NCBI GenBank assembly: GCA_933228895.1
Contig: OW121852.1
Coordinates: 101,329,544 to 101,393,543, forward strand
Reading direction: 5' to 3'
DNA: 64,000 bases
Source of the DNA: Platycnemis pennipes
Taxonomy: Eukaryota; Arthropoda; Insecta; Odonata; Platycnemididae
Position 1 is the stretch's first letter. Every line of letters begins with the position of its first letter. This document shows, piece by piece, positions 12,201 to 23,074 of the stretch. Under the pieces are notes generated by a model, which saw only the letters and a program-made list of their open reading frames with translations, was not told the DNA's origin and did not search any database. The position numbers were made by a program, and so were the translations under genes.

Positions 12201-15200
12201 GTGCTTATGGGATGAATGAGTCAACAGTGAGAACAATTGCACATGATAAAAGTCGAATTAAAGAGTATCTTAAAAGTTCTGCTCCGATTCAGTCAACGAT
12301 AATCACGAAGAAAAGGGGCACAGTTATGGAAGAGATGGAGAGACTATTGTGTTTTTGAATCGAAGACCAGTTTCAACGACGAATGCCATTAAGCCTTAGG
12401 CTGATACAGGAAAAATCCTTGAGTCTCTTTAACGATCTGAAATTCAAGCATGGTGAGAGTGGTGGTACTTTCAGTGCGAGTGTACGATGGTTCAATAGGT
12501 TTAAAGCACGTGCTAAACTACATAATATTAAAGTCACCGGTGAAGCTGCCAGTGCAGACACAACAGCAGCAGCAGAGTTACCCAAGTTTTTGGCTGATGC
12601 AATCAAAAGTGGGGATTATCGACCACATCAAATTTTTAACGTGGACGAGACCGGTCTGTATTGGAAGAAGATGCCGGATCGGTCATACATTGCAAAAGAA
12701 GAAAAAACCATGCCAGGATTCAAAGTGTCAAAGGACAGGATGACCATTCTACTAGGAGGGAATGTTGCTGGGAATTGCAAAATAAAACCCCTGGTAATTT
12801 ATCACAGCGAAAACCCTAGGGCCTTAAAAAACATTGATAAGGCAACACTCCCAGTGGTGTGGAAATCTAATTTGAAGGCATGGGTGACTCAGGAAGTTTT
12901 CAATGATTGGTTGAAAATAAAATTCCATTTGAAATATTGTTGTTGCTAGACAATGCCCCAGGTCACCCACCGTTTCTTAGTGATTACCATGAAAATATCA
13001 AAGTGATGTACTTGCCACCAAACACGACTTCTCTCTTGCAGCCGATGGATCAAGGGCTCATACAGACGTTTAAAAATATTATTGACGGAGAACCTTCAGG
13101 CAAGCGGTGAAGGCTACAGAAGGCGATGGAATATCTTTAAAGCAGTTCTGGAAAGAATATAATGTGTATGAAGCTTCGAAGGACATCGATGCTTCCTGGC
13201 GTGAAATTACGTCACAATGAATGCTGTTTGGAAGAAGCTCACCCCCCAATTTATTCATGATTTTAAGGGATTTGAGGAGGAAAATGTAGTGGGTGAACAT
13301 GTGGACATGGGCAGAACTTTAGAATTAAACGTCGAAGAATAGGATTTTCAAGAACTCTTGCGATATGATGCAAAAGAATTGCTCAATGAGGACTTACTGG
13401 AATTGGAGGATCAAAGAGAGAAAGCCGAAATTTCCGAAGAAAAACTGGAAGCGGAGTCACCCAAAACATTCGTGTTAAAAAAGATGGTGGAATGTTTTCA
13501 TCTGATTGAGAAAGGAATGGAAGGTTTTGAGGCACAGGACCCAAACCCCGAACGTTTCAGAAATGTTTCCAAGGCAGTAAAAGACGCTCTTTCTTGTTAC
13601 AAAATTATTTACGATGAGAAAAAAAGGGCTGCTACACAAACAACAATGGACAAGTACCTACGTAAAATAGAAGCTAATGGCATTCAATCGTCCACAGCTG
13701 AATCTGCGTAAACAGAAACGTTTCAGCATAATACCTACGTATTTAGTAAGAACTCATTCTATTATGAACAGGCATTCACATGAGTATGATAATTTCAACA
13801 AATTTGCAATTTATTCATGTTTTGTGTAATTATACTTATTTTAGATTTAAATATCAAGTGAAATAAAGATTGAACTTGTGCTACTCTTGGAATTGTCGTA
13901 TTCTCTTAACTTACCGGTCTCTCAAAAGATGGCGTTTTCTGTAATCGTCGCCGAATGCCACCAATCACAGTAAAAGCGGCACCGCTAATGGTTCAAAAAT
14001 GATAGGCAGGTTGTTGTGTTTCGACTTACGCGGAAATTTTTGGAATGAATTAACCACGTAAGTCGAGAACTTACTGTATATCCATATGTATTGTTTTACA
14101 ATTTTTAAGTTCAACTAATTAATAATGACATAATTTTTTTATATTGACTGAATAATAAATGTTATTATGCAGTGTTATTAAGTTGAACAATATATTTATA
14201 TTGGGATAATATATAGGCCCGCCTAATTTTTCATCTGAGGTGCAAAAGCCGATACATCGTCCCACTGCACTAAGGTCAACATCTTTTTCAAGACGTCTAC
14301 TTGTGAGCAAAAATAATTTTTTTCCATTTCATTGACACCATTTTAAATTTAACACCTTAAAATACTAAGGGAGATGGATAGAAATAATAATTTGAGCTGC
14401 TAATCTCATGTGGATAAGGCTGATAGAAATTTCAATTTCAAATGAAAAACTGCTACTATGCTACTCCACACTAAATTTCAATGGTATGCCATGTGTGTTT
14501 TGAACAGAATTGTCACTAATGAGTTCTTTTAGCAGGATAAAAATATGACAGGAAGAATGTTATTTCCAGCCAATGGTGATGTTATTACATCCAATCATCT
14601 CAACCATTCCACTGTGAAAATCGACAATAGTTGACTAAATTTTTTCCACTGGAACGTGCTGATCAACTTCTCTCCATGGTCTTGAAAAAACATATTTGTA
14701 AAACTCTCTAATCTACTGAAGTCTCTTCTTCCAAGAAAAAGCATTGGAAGGACCTGTGCTGCAACCCATGAGCAGAAATAGGAAGTTATACAAAAAAAGT
14801 CGCTTTGGTGCAGTGCCACCTGAAGCTTAAATATTTATACTGTGATTTTTCAGTGCTTAAATGACATTTAATTGAGGACTGTGCTGAAAACGAAATTCGC
14901 AGCAAAAGAGTTAAGATAAACAGTAAAAATTTACGAACGTGTTGACATTCTGTATTCATTAAATTCACGTTGATTCTGACCAGTTAAGCAACTGAAAACT
15001 ATTACATATTGTTAAGAAAAATTGAAAAGTTTTTATTGCTGAAGTTGATTTGACTAGTGCCGAATTTCACTGCTCTTTTGTTTTATGCCTGTTGGGTGCC
15101 TTTTTTCTTGTGTCGGCCCCAGTCTTGCCTTGTCCATGCTGCGGAGTGGTAGCAACCAATAAATTCATATCGAGTTATGTCGATCATTTCTTTAATACGG

Positions 15201-18200
15201 AATCTCAATACATATCAATTCTCAAACATCACTGTCACATTCTACGTAGACAGCACAGCCTCTGGTATAGAAATTGTAGATCTTTTGACAGTTACAAATT
15301 GTATAATTTTCATAATATTGTTTTAAAATTTTTTACTTCAATTGTAATACAGTATTCAAATACCAGGAATATACAATAGACCTCTGGACAATTTTTTAAA
15401 TCTCCTTGAAATGCTATTTAAAATTTTTTTTAATGATACTAAAACACCTTAGTGATGAAAACTATGCATTTACTTAATGTATTTTTCGAGAAATAAGCAA
15501 AAGAAATGCCCAGAAAATACCCCTTCTTTTAAACATATTGTGATTGGCCGGCTGAGTGTGACGTCAGGTTCTGCAATGGAGAGGAAAACGCTGGAATATA
15601 TTGTACCTCTGGACTTCGTTTTCAACATTTGTTGACAGATTTAGATATCTTTGGTGGGGTTGAGGAAGGCTGTGAACATATATAATTTCTTTAGAAGGTA
15701 TGGAGTCTGAGTTTGTCAAAGCTGACGCAAGAAATCTTCCGAAAATCTCAACATTAGCAATGTTTTCATACGTATACGATATATCAACACCATGTTTAAC
15801 CACTTAAGGACACAATTCAAAATCAAAAATCGTACCAAAAATACCGAATTTTTTTCAGGCATGTATCAATGTACCTTCATTTGTTACTCATACCACAATA
15901 TTTATTTTGCTAAAATTCTTTATATTTTGCGAAAAATGTAATACTTTATGTTACCAGTTACGTAATATTACGGTGATGGTGAAAAACTTTTTAAAATTAT
16001 TTATAGAATATCTTACAATTTGTTTCTTTGAAAAATAAACAGAGCGTAAAATTAGCTCGTAGGCTTCCACGGATGTAGCGTTGACTGTTTGTTTTTCCGG
16101 GATTCATTCCGCGATGTTTAAAAATTGCAAAAAACAATATTTCGCTGGTCTTCCTTTAATTTATTCCAATTTTTAAACATCACGGAATGAATCCCGGAAA
16201 AACAAACAGTAAACAGAGCGTAGTTAAATACATACATTAGAGTGCACAAAAACACAGAAAAAGATTATTAGCCAACTAAGTATATAATTATGAGCAAAAA
16301 TCAATATTCTTTTTGGGTATGATAAATCCGGAAGCAGTGTGCTACACACTGACCAACGTCACATTCTGTACATTGGTATCGTGATTCTCTTCTTACTTTT
16401 TTGCCTTTCGAATCTCTTTTATTTGAGCACACAACACAAACTCTAGCTGGATTACTCTTCTTTGCTGTACCGGGAACATATTCTGGAAAGTGTCTTTCAT
16501 ATATACGAGAAGGGCTGATCTACGGCCTTTTGTTGTGGAAACGTCGCGGCCATGTACTTCAAAAATGGTTTCTATCATTTGCATTCGGAAGTCTAAATGT
16601 GATAAACTGCCCCCACATTTCTTATAAAGAATATATGAATTCCACAGGGAATAATCAATTAGATGAAAAGAAATGTTAATAGCATCTTTTACCATGTTTT
16701 CTAATGATAGGATATTCAGAAAGATGTTGATCCACCCGATCCACCCCACCCATCGTGAAATTGTAATCTTTTACTACGGTCGGTATACTTTTCGTTTCTT
16801 CATTTCCTAGTGCCCATCGCTTTACTCGTTCATTCGTATTTGTGGAATGTACAGTAGAGAGTAGATAAACATCTTTTTTTCCTTCCATCTCAGTGAAAGT
16901 ACCTTCCCCGCTGATAGGCGAGTATATCTCCTTTCTTTAGTTTTTTATTTGCTAATTCTTGTGGCATTTCTTTTCTTCTAGCTTTTACTGTCCCATATGT
17001 GCCCGTCTTATTTTTCACGAGAATATCAGCAAGCTGTGGGCTAGTATAAAAGTTATCTGTAGTGACACAATAACCTTTTCCCAGGTAAGGCTGCATCAAT
17101 GTCAGCACTATTTGTGTAGATATGGGAGTCTTTGAACCGTGGATCAAAATTAGCTCCTTTTCCTGTGTAAATAACAAAAGAACATTTGTAACCTGATTTA
17201 GATTCACAAAGGAGGAATGATTTTATTCCAAACCTTGCCCGTTTTAGAGGAATATACTGTTTCCATCCTAATTGACCTTTGAACATCATTAGGCTCTCAT
17301 CAATTGCTATATCGCGGTCTGGAACATGCAAATCTTGGAATTTTTTGTTCAGCAAATCAAATATTGACCATGTTTTGCGCAGTTTCGTATTAGGGTGTGA
17401 ATGATGATCAAAGTTTGAGTCATCAGAGAAATGAATAAATTTCTCAATAGCACAATTCTTTTCATGATTTTGCCAAAAAATGATGTTTCTGTTATTTTTC
17501 TCTTGGACCAATACTAAGAAATGACTGGTTTCTTTACAATTCCCATCAATGTATTTACCCCAATAAACACGTATATTTCATCTATGCATGTTTATTCCCA
17601 GTTAGGATGCTTAAATTTTTCTGCCTGCTTGTTAGTTTCATCTACAATAACTTGGAAAAGGTTATCGTCCTGGAACAACTTGATGTAACTCAAAATATCA
17701 GACCTATCTTCTAAAGTTAAATTCACTGATGGAGAACCGGTGAAAGGGAACCTAGGAGGAGTGACTGGAGGACAAACAACACTTACAGGACACCATTTCC
17801 TCACATCAGTAAGTTCATAGTCCAAGTTCTCACTTTCAGAATAATCTTCTAAGCTGGAGTCACTGGTCGATGAATCAGAATCACTAGTCTCGACTTCGTA
17901 GTCACTGTAGGAATCTGAACTGCTCATTCTTTTCTGATGAAAGGTATATTTAAATTGTAACCACATACCCTTGTGAAAATTTGTAATAATAGTAAAAGCA
18001 AGGAACAATAATTACCAATTGCCGAAGTACTTTTAAAAAATTCAGTAAAACTCGATGTTTCACACAGCAGATACTCCACGATAAGTCGTAAATAAATACA
18101 AATAATAAAAAGAAAAATATCACTGGCAATTACAAAGGCAGAAGTGAGTTCCCAAGCTTGAGGTATACGTGTGCAAGACTGTCACCGGTTCGAGAATGTT

Positions 18201-21200
18201 TGGGAAGGTCTCAAACGTAAGGACGACTCAGACGATGCCGCGTTGGTATCTATAAAGGCATACTTTGTGGCAAGTCCACCGAATGAAACAAAACATCGAA
18301 TACCAAAAAGCTAGAGAAATAAACAAAGTAAACTGATTCAGGTTGTATATGTTACGGATATTAGTATTGTGTTTCATTCATTGAAGTTCCATACATTGAA
18401 AGAAGTTCAGGTGTATTGTGGCGAAGTGACATCCACGGCAAGCCACGGCTTAAGTTTCTAAATTATAAAAAAGAGATACCACTTAATATGTTCAAAGTAA
18501 ACACTATTGAAAAGATAAATGCAAAGAAGTAATAGCACAAACATACAATCTAAAAATTACTTCGTTTGTGCTAATAATAAAACAAATAAGACCTAGAACG
18601 TAATATTACGGATGTGGTCTTTCGGTCATGGTGACTAACTCACGTAATATTACGTAACTGGTCGTTAAGTGGTTAAAAGAAACTTCATTCAATCTTTGAA
18701 GAAAATATGATACAAACGGAAAGCCAAAGAGTTAAGATGGTGACGTAAAAGCATGTCAATGTTTGAAAATGAATGTTTACATTTGAATTTAGTAATATTC
18801 ATAATAAGGCGATGATGAATATTTTGGTAATGTAAATAAATTCACTTTGTAAAATTCCACAGATTTATTAACACCGACCCAGGTTTCGACTTACACAGTC
18901 ATTATCAAGGACTTGACATCTGGGTCGAAAGTCGAAACCTGGGTCGGTGTTAATAAATCTGTGGAATTTTACAAAGTGAATTTATTTACATTATCAATAT
19001 GTGGTTCCACGAAGTAAAGCCTAGCAATTTGTTAAATATTGTGGTGTTAGGATCGTTCGTGTGGAACACGGCGATAATGCCATTGGCTATGTGCAGGTTA
19101 AGCTTGATAAAAAGTGCTTGTGTTGTTCATGCTCATGTATGCCCCGAGCATATACTAATATACAAGGGATAGGTATGTCGTGGAAGCACATGTTTTGATG
19201 GCTGGCGAAGACAAGTAGGTAATGAGCCTTTCGTGTAAGGATTGCACGTCAAGTTCGGGACCGTAATAATAAGAGTATTATGGTCATCTACATTATCCAT
19301 TTGTTTACATTGAATTCCTGCTCCTATAAGTAATGACATCTCTCTATTTTCAGGCACATTATATGATTAGGGATGTTTTCAAGGATTTGGATTATAAATA
19401 AAAAATAGGTACAATGAACGTGAAAATCTTTGGTTTGTAGTGGCATAACCTTATGGTGCAGTGATATGTTTTGATACTATTTCCAAGAACTTCCTTTTGA
19501 GGAAATATATATTGGGCTATTGAGACAAAGGTGGATTAAAAAGATCCTTGATTACAGAATATATCGAGGAACTTCAAAATTTAACCTGTTGTGCAGCAAG
19601 CATGTGCAAACGTGATCCTAGATTCTTATGTTGTGTGGTGTGAAATTGGTGTATTTGGCATATTAGCTGATCTCGACGCAGACGCGGTATGTTGAAACGT
19701 ACATCTTATATGTTACATCATGAGGTAATGCAAAGAAATAAATATCCCCGTCTACAGCTATTTTTGGTTTAATGAATTGTTTTTATGCGCAAAAGTAGCC
19801 ATTTATCGTGCATCCATCTTTCATGCTGACCTTCGAAAATTGAAACTGACAAGGTGAAAATTACTTACTGCTTGTAATTATGTACTAAAAGTTAGGACAT
19901 CTAATCTTGAAAAGTAAGCAGCAATAGATTCAGTGGCATCAGTATTTCAATCATAATTGAATTTGATTAGCAAACTTTTTCAAACATGGAATGCTTGACA
20001 TGGAAAAGATTTTTTGTGACATATGTCCAGCACATTTCCCTCGTATTACTGAATTCCCTCTGATTACTGATATGTGCATGTATCAAATTTCTTAGCAGTA
20101 TATTCAATCAATGAAAATGCTTTACTGAATAATATTGAGCCCATATTAAACATCAATAGTACTACTAGCGGCGTTGTTTTGACCTAGTTTCTGCACAATT
20201 AAGTTTAATTTAGCTTCCAGAATTGGTAAAATAAATATGTATGTACAGACAAGAGTGAACGCTCACAAAAGCACACGTTTGACTGCAAAGGCATAGTTTC
20301 CTTTTGCCTGCACTTCTTTCTTTACCCAAATATTATCCTGTTTCTGGTATTAAAAAAAATATCTACTTGTTGGAGGCATTTCCGTTGGTGTCATTATATT
20401 GTGGCACAATACAACATTTAAAGCAACACTTTGGCATATTAAAAAAAGTGTATTTATGAAAGACATTTCAATTGTAATCTCCTAACGCTTGAAACTTCGC
20501 ATAGAAATATACACGCTGCGACCGCTGTTGCAGGACCTGACGTCATTCAAAATGGCAGCGATGCAAATTACGTTTTTGTGAGGGACCAGCTTGTGGAGAT
20601 TCAAAAGTTTATATTTTAAAAATAAAACACTTTCTGTCAAAACTCTATTCGCAGCCAGGTGCATCGTAACTATTTTCGCTGGGAGGGGCGAACCTTGAAA
20701 AGAAAAGGTTCTTAAGAAAAGGGCCTGGCTCCTATGAAAAGGGCCCGCATTTTTTTGTGGATAGGAGGGGGTAGAGACTAGAATTCCACTAAAAGTGCAT
20801 ATGAAGGTAGTAGAATATGCGTCAGAAGGGAATAGGCAATCTGGATACAAATTAAATACAATATAAGATATTCCACAGAGAAAAAATCATTCGCCTTGAC
20901 CGGGACTCGAACCCGGACCCCCTGATTTCCGGCCAGGTGCTCTACCAGTTGCGCTACCAAGGCGTCCTCTTTCTCTTGGAAATTCTAGAGGCTTTAAAGG
21001 AGCTAGATGTTGCCGGACTGCTAGACATGTAATGTCACAGAGCAGCCGAAGTCGTGTGCATGGCACCACCATCCATGAGGTTAAAGCCGACTTCAAACAC
21101 TGAGGTGCTTAGTTTTTTAACAAATTCAAAGCTGAGTCCCGGTCAAGGCGAATGATTTTTTCTCTGTGGAATATCTTGCATTCGTGCATCTCAGCGGGTA

Positions 21201-23074
21201 ACTCCATTAAAGTTTTCGCGGCTAGCTCGCGAGCTTTGAATTTGAATGAAATATAATTTTTATTAATGAAGACTCATTTCTCAAGGGCCCGGGGCAAATT
21301 CTGGGGGGGGGGTCGAATGCCCCTCCTGCCCCCTACTTCCAATGCCGCTGTTCGCGGCAAGTATTTTTTTTGTATAAACTCTACAAAAATGTCTTTATTG
21401 GGATATGTGTCCAGAGACTTAATCGCAAACTCAATGTATTGCATTTGTAACACAGGAAAAAATACAAAGGTTTAGTGTGCATTCAAGCGAAAGTGTGGTG
21501 TGTTTCTTTAGCACAGAATGATGCTTCTATCACAAATGTATTATGAATCTGTCATTCTACAGTTGGTAAGTTTTTAATCATGCACATTAAGTCCTAAATG
21601 AGTTATACTGTTTGTAAGAGTGAATGGCAAAAGTAAATGCTTATCAAACATAATTGTTGCCATTTAGATTTGGTAAGAGTACTTATCATGTTTTTTTCTT
21701 GACGTTCTCTGTACATAATAATTTTAACTGTCCAGATTTTGGGAGCGTAGTTAGCTACAAGTTCAGTCATGGTTTGTAGGGCCTGATTACATGATGCATG
21801 AACCCATATGATTCAATGTTTGACTTTATTAACAACATTATAATAGGTTCTGTTTTATGGACAAGCATCCATTCATTCATTTAGTTGTTATGGTTGTATT
21901 TTGTCTCTGTTTTACAACCAAAACACAACTTTTAAAAGCAATAGTATTTTGGATCAGCAATAAATCCATAGTATCACGGTATAAGAGGAAATTTGACACC
22001 ATGTAATAACATTGTGATACAATTAAATTACAAATAGTTTTGTAATATGATTGTAAAATATGACTGTAATACAGTAATGGTACCAAATCTGTGCAGTCCG
22101 GGTAATTTCTGAAATATTCCTCTTTATTACATTAATGCGACTTTGTTACACTCACCCTTCAGCATCATAGAATTCTGTAGCGGGTACAATTTGAGTAAGA
22201 ACAGAGCCTCTTTCTTTCCTTTTCGCTAAGGTCTCTTCTGCTAGTTTCTTTTGCTCCTCATCATGGTAGTAAATAAATGAAGAATACTGAAATGGAAATT
22301 TTTATCGATTACTATTTTTATTTGCACAAAGAGAGAGACTGACTTAGAAGGGAAAATGTTAGATTGAGGACTATGTATCAGTGTCAGTTTCTATACAGTA
22401 TAATTGTACAATCTACTATATGACAGTCTAACCTGGCGTGTCATTCTCAATGATGGGTCGTGATGATTCCAAAACACATCCAAGAGCTCTATATAGTCGA
22501 CTGCAGACGGGTCATAGTCAACGTCGATGGCTTCGGTATGATCTCCCCTAAAAGCAAGCATTTCACAGAAGTGACCGCAATCAGATATGGCACATTACTA
22601 GAATTAATACCGAATTTCAGCACGGTAAATTTTAACTTATCCTCCCGTTCGTCTTCATCGAACATGAAATTGGTACTATTTAAAAATCACTTACAAAGAT
22701 TTATACGAAGGTCCTTTCTTTGTTCCACCTGTATAGCCCACTCTCGTTCTAATTACTCCTTTATAAGAACCAAAAATAACATCGGGCTCCCAGAAGCAGC
22801 CCATTGCAAATGTAGCCTTTTTCGTAGACACATCCACTTCGTGCATCATGCTGCCCATTACCTACAATAGGGCGTTCATCAGTGTTGGACGAATAGTTCC
22901 AAAGAAAAATAAAGCACTTACCACAGTAGACGAAATACTGAAACAATGAGAGCATCGAGTGAAATAACTATTCACACTAAGATTGCTCACATTCCCAAGC
23001 ACAACACTTCTATTTGTTACAACCCAATGAAACAAACTTCCTCTTTTTAAAGCAGACAAAAGGGAACCTAACAT
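8990..23074 (-). CDS. MsrA: Peptide-methionine (S)-S-oxide reductase, five exons, probable mitochondrial isoform
   Basis: MsrA repairs oxidised methionine, reducing methionine-S-sulfoxide in proteins. Joining 23074..22922, 22861..22695, 22547..22433, 22286..22156 and 9233..8990 gives 810 nt, or 269 residues plus TAA. All introns have GT and AG ends and phases match (0, 2, 0, 2). The catalytic motif GCFW is at residues 72-75 (Cys73), followed by VGYTGGTKKGPSYKSLGDHTEA, shown here as the family's VGYTGG and GDHTEA signatures, and by FWNHHDPS and ATEFYDAEGYHQKY. The C-terminal part (SHVAARLNGY, then GRGG) matches the longer invertebrate and bacterial-like MsrA subtype rather than the short mammalian type. 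The protein ends in Cys269, a possible resolving cysteine. Residues 1-51 have no Asp or Glu and are rich in Ser, Arg, Leu and Val, as in mitochondrial presequences. Met53 or Met56 could start a cytosolic form. The identity is firm. The first exon is a prediction from splice signals and phase. No polyadenylation site was assigned. Confidence 0.9.
10579..11460. mobile_element. Pogo/Tigger-type transposon remnant with pipsqueak HTH
   Basis: At 10979-11140 (plus) a frame encodes MKKTEDMKCAVQQVKSGRMS, then GVPRTTIRRR and HGRQTAL. This is the pipsqueak-type helix-turn-helix that opens many pogo-like transposases. The DDE domain is absent and the frame ends at 11225. The motif GTAAAGTGGACCAC, or its reverse, recurs at 10590, 10955, 11257, 11285 and 11445, marking likely terminal and subterminal repeats. 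The boundaries are approximate. Confidence 0.6.
11719..14076 (+). mobile_element. Tigger (Tc1/mariner, pogo-like) DNA transposon, complete ends, dead transposase
   Basis: The ends carry an 18-bp perfect terminal inverted repeat, CAGTAAGTTCTCGACTTA, flanked by TA on both sides (11717-11718 and 14077-14078), the standard target duplication. The element is 2358 bp. Just inside the left end is a triplicated unit, AGTTACGCGGATCC, and a similar ACTTACGCGG lies at the right end. The transposase runs 12071-13711. The element lies within MsrA intron 4, antisense to that gene. Confidence 0.95.
12071..13711 (+). pseudogene. Tigger transposase pseudogene
   Basis: Domains in order are: an N-terminal CENP-B-like HTH (SLETKLEIIKRHDKGEK, GMNESTVRTI), a second HTH (FSASVRWFNRFKAR) and a DDE nuclease. 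The first Asp is in NVDETGLYWKKM, the second in LLLDNAPGHP and the third in LQPMDQGLI. The first break is an in-frame TGA at about 12356, where the family has Trp. The next is a deletion and frameshift near 12925, between DWLK and IPFEILLL, followed by a frame break after 13080 and stops near 13218 and 13340. The C-terminal part (13358-13711) is open and ends in a TAA. It encodes no working protein. Confidence 0.92.
14079..15795. other. Intronic spacer, mostly no recognisable feature
   Basis: AT-rich sequence inside MsrA intron 4. At 15700-15799 a plus-strand frame MESEFVKADARNLPK runs into the piggyBac insertion site (see findings). Otherwise I see no coding signal. Confidence 0.4.
16084..16210. 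repeat. Inverted repeat inside piggyBac, 44-bp arms
   Basis: Arms at 16084-16127 and 16167-16210 are reverse complements with one mismatch (GCGATG against GTGATG), with a 39-nt AT-rich loop. The inner words are TTTTCCGGGATTCATTCC and its complement. It lies in the 3' non-coding part of the piggyBac element. Confidence 0.9.
16301..17927 (-). pseudogene. piggyBac transposase pseudogene
   Basis: The N terminus (MSSSDSYSDYEVETSDSDSS) is acidic and Ser-rich, as in piggyBac proteins. Then come RDIAIDESLMMFKGQ (first catalytic Asp), CVTTDNFYTSPQLADIL (second), and MGGVDRVDQHL (third). The C terminus has the Cys-rich finger (CTECDVGQCV, then CFRIYH) and a TGA at 16301. Frame breaks lie near 17590, 17520-17440, 17100, 16890 and 16680, and a stop in the FIGVNTLMGIVKKP segment further inactivates it. 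The catalytic Asp residues survive, so the decay is by indels and stops. Confidence 0.9.
18828..18993. repeat. Fold-back element with perfect 64-bp arms and hammerhead-like hairpin
   Basis: Arms 18828-18891 and 18930-18993 are exact reverse complements, with a 38-nt loop. On the minus strand (18909-18874) the sequence reads TTGATAATGACT, then AGTCGAAACC, TGGGTCGG. The helix strands GACT and AGTC flank GTGTA. This is the layout of a minimal hammerhead ribozyme with a changed first core box. It shares this motif with elements at 38.7, 52.5 and 52.8 kb. Confidence 0.9.
19000..20850. other. Intronic spacer, no recognisable feature
   Basis: AT-rich sequence within MsrA intron 4. Short frames occur on both strands without domain, splice or repeat evidence. 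Confidence 0.4.
20858..21185. repeat. Inverted repeat with tRNA-like 3' half
   Basis: The minus-strand sequence GAGTCCCGGTCAAGGCGAAT, then TTTTCTCTGTGGAATATCTT, recurs on the plus strand at about 21134-21182. The left copy continues into the full tRNA-like sequence. The right copy carries only the T-arm strand and tail. This is the arrangement of two SINE copies in inverted orientation or of one partly duplicated. Confidence 0.75.
20893..20963 (-). tRNA. tRNA-like sequence (anticodon position GGA), probably a SINE head or pseudo-tRNA
   Basis: It folds as a cloverleaf: acceptor GCCTTGG with TCAAGGC, D arm with one C-A mismatch, anticodon stem CCTGG/TCAGG with loop CCGGAAA, and a perfect T arm (CCGGG TTCGAGT CCCGG). 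The anticodon would be GGA (Ser). Two things argue against a working tRNA-Ser: base 33 is C instead of U, and the long variable arm of serine tRNAs is absent. A copy of its 3' half lies inverted at 21134-21185, so it is more likely part of a repeat. Confidence 0.4.
22156..22286 (-). CDS. MsrA: MsrA exon 4
   Basis: It begins with YSSFIYYHDEEQKKLAEE and ends with VPATEFYDAEG. The acceptor is TTCCATTTCAG and the donor is GAAGG|GTGAGT. The matching exon 5 lies about 12.9 kb away. Codon 189 (Gly) is split across that intron, which supports the join. Confidence 0.92.
22433..22547 (-). CDS. MsrA: MsrA exon 3
   Basis: It encodes GDHTEAIDVDYDPSAVDY, followed by IELLDVFWNHHDPSLRMTRQ. GDHTEAI contains the conserved acidic residue of MsrA, and FWNHHDP is a family signature. 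The acceptor is GCTTTTAG and the donor is CAG|GTTAGA. Confidence 0.92.
22695..22861 (-). CDS. MsrA: MsrA exon 2, catalytic GCFW motif
   Basis: This exon carries the active site: ATFAMGCFWEPDVIFG, then GVIRTRVGYTGG. The exon ends after AAATCTTT at a strong donor, GTAAGT. The last two bases of codon 107 are left for exon 3 to complete as Leu. Confidence 0.92.
22922..23074 (-). CDS. MsrA: MsrA exon 1, putative mitochondrial targeting sequence
   Basis: This exon encodes 51 residues starting MLGSLLSALKRGSLFHW. It contains five basic residues (Lys and Arg) and no Asp or Glu, which is what a matrix-targeting presequence looks like. The donor is GTG|GTAAGT at 22922/22921. The intron is only 60 nt and the acceptor is TTGTAG. 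The reading frame runs on through the intron to a TAG at 22862, so the splice is needed to reach the catalytic exon. An in-frame TTG TTG CAC GGA precedes the ATG. The exon is inferred from splice sites and phase only. Confidence 0.65.

Larger units (their letters stand above)
15800..18672 (-). mobile_element. piggyBac DNA transposon, complete ends, dead transposase
   Basis: TTAA flanks both ends (15796-15799 and 18673-18676). The terminal inverted repeat is CCACTTAAGGAC on the left and CCACTTAACGAC on the right. A subterminal inverted motif, CAGTTACGTAATATTACG, appears near both ends. The element is 2873 bp. A 44-bp imperfect inverted repeat lies at 16084-16210, between the transposase stop and the left end. 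Confidence 0.95.
9234..22155 (-). other. MsrA intron 4 (about 12.9 kb), a nest of transposons
   Basis: This intron is bounded by the exon 4 donor (GTGAGT) and exon 5 acceptor (TTCACAG). It contains a pipsqueak-HTH transposon fragment (10579-11460), a Tigger element (11719-14076), a piggyBac element (15800-18672), a fold-back element (18828-18993) and a tRNA-like inverted repeat (20858-21185). I see nothing assignable in 9234-10575, 14079-15550, 19000-20850 and 21190-22150, which are AT-rich. Confidence 0.85.

Noticed and set aside
12071..13711. Tigger transposase as a domesticated gene
   Set aside because: It has an in-frame TGA, a deletion with frameshift, and further stops. Intact terminal repeats and TA flanks show an ordinary dead transposon.
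15050..15379. 109-codon frame with a hydrophobic N terminus that looks like a secreted protein
   Set aside because: It opens with TTG rather than ATG, has no homology that I recognise, and lies in an AT-rich intron.
16301..17927. piggyBac transposase as a domesticated gene
   Set aside because: Several frame breaks and stops, and the element still has its own ends and TTAA flanks.
20893..20963. A functional tRNA-Ser(GGA) gene
   Set aside because: C at position 33, a mismatched D stem, no long variable arm, and an inverted partial copy nearby. Kept only as a tRNA-like sequence.
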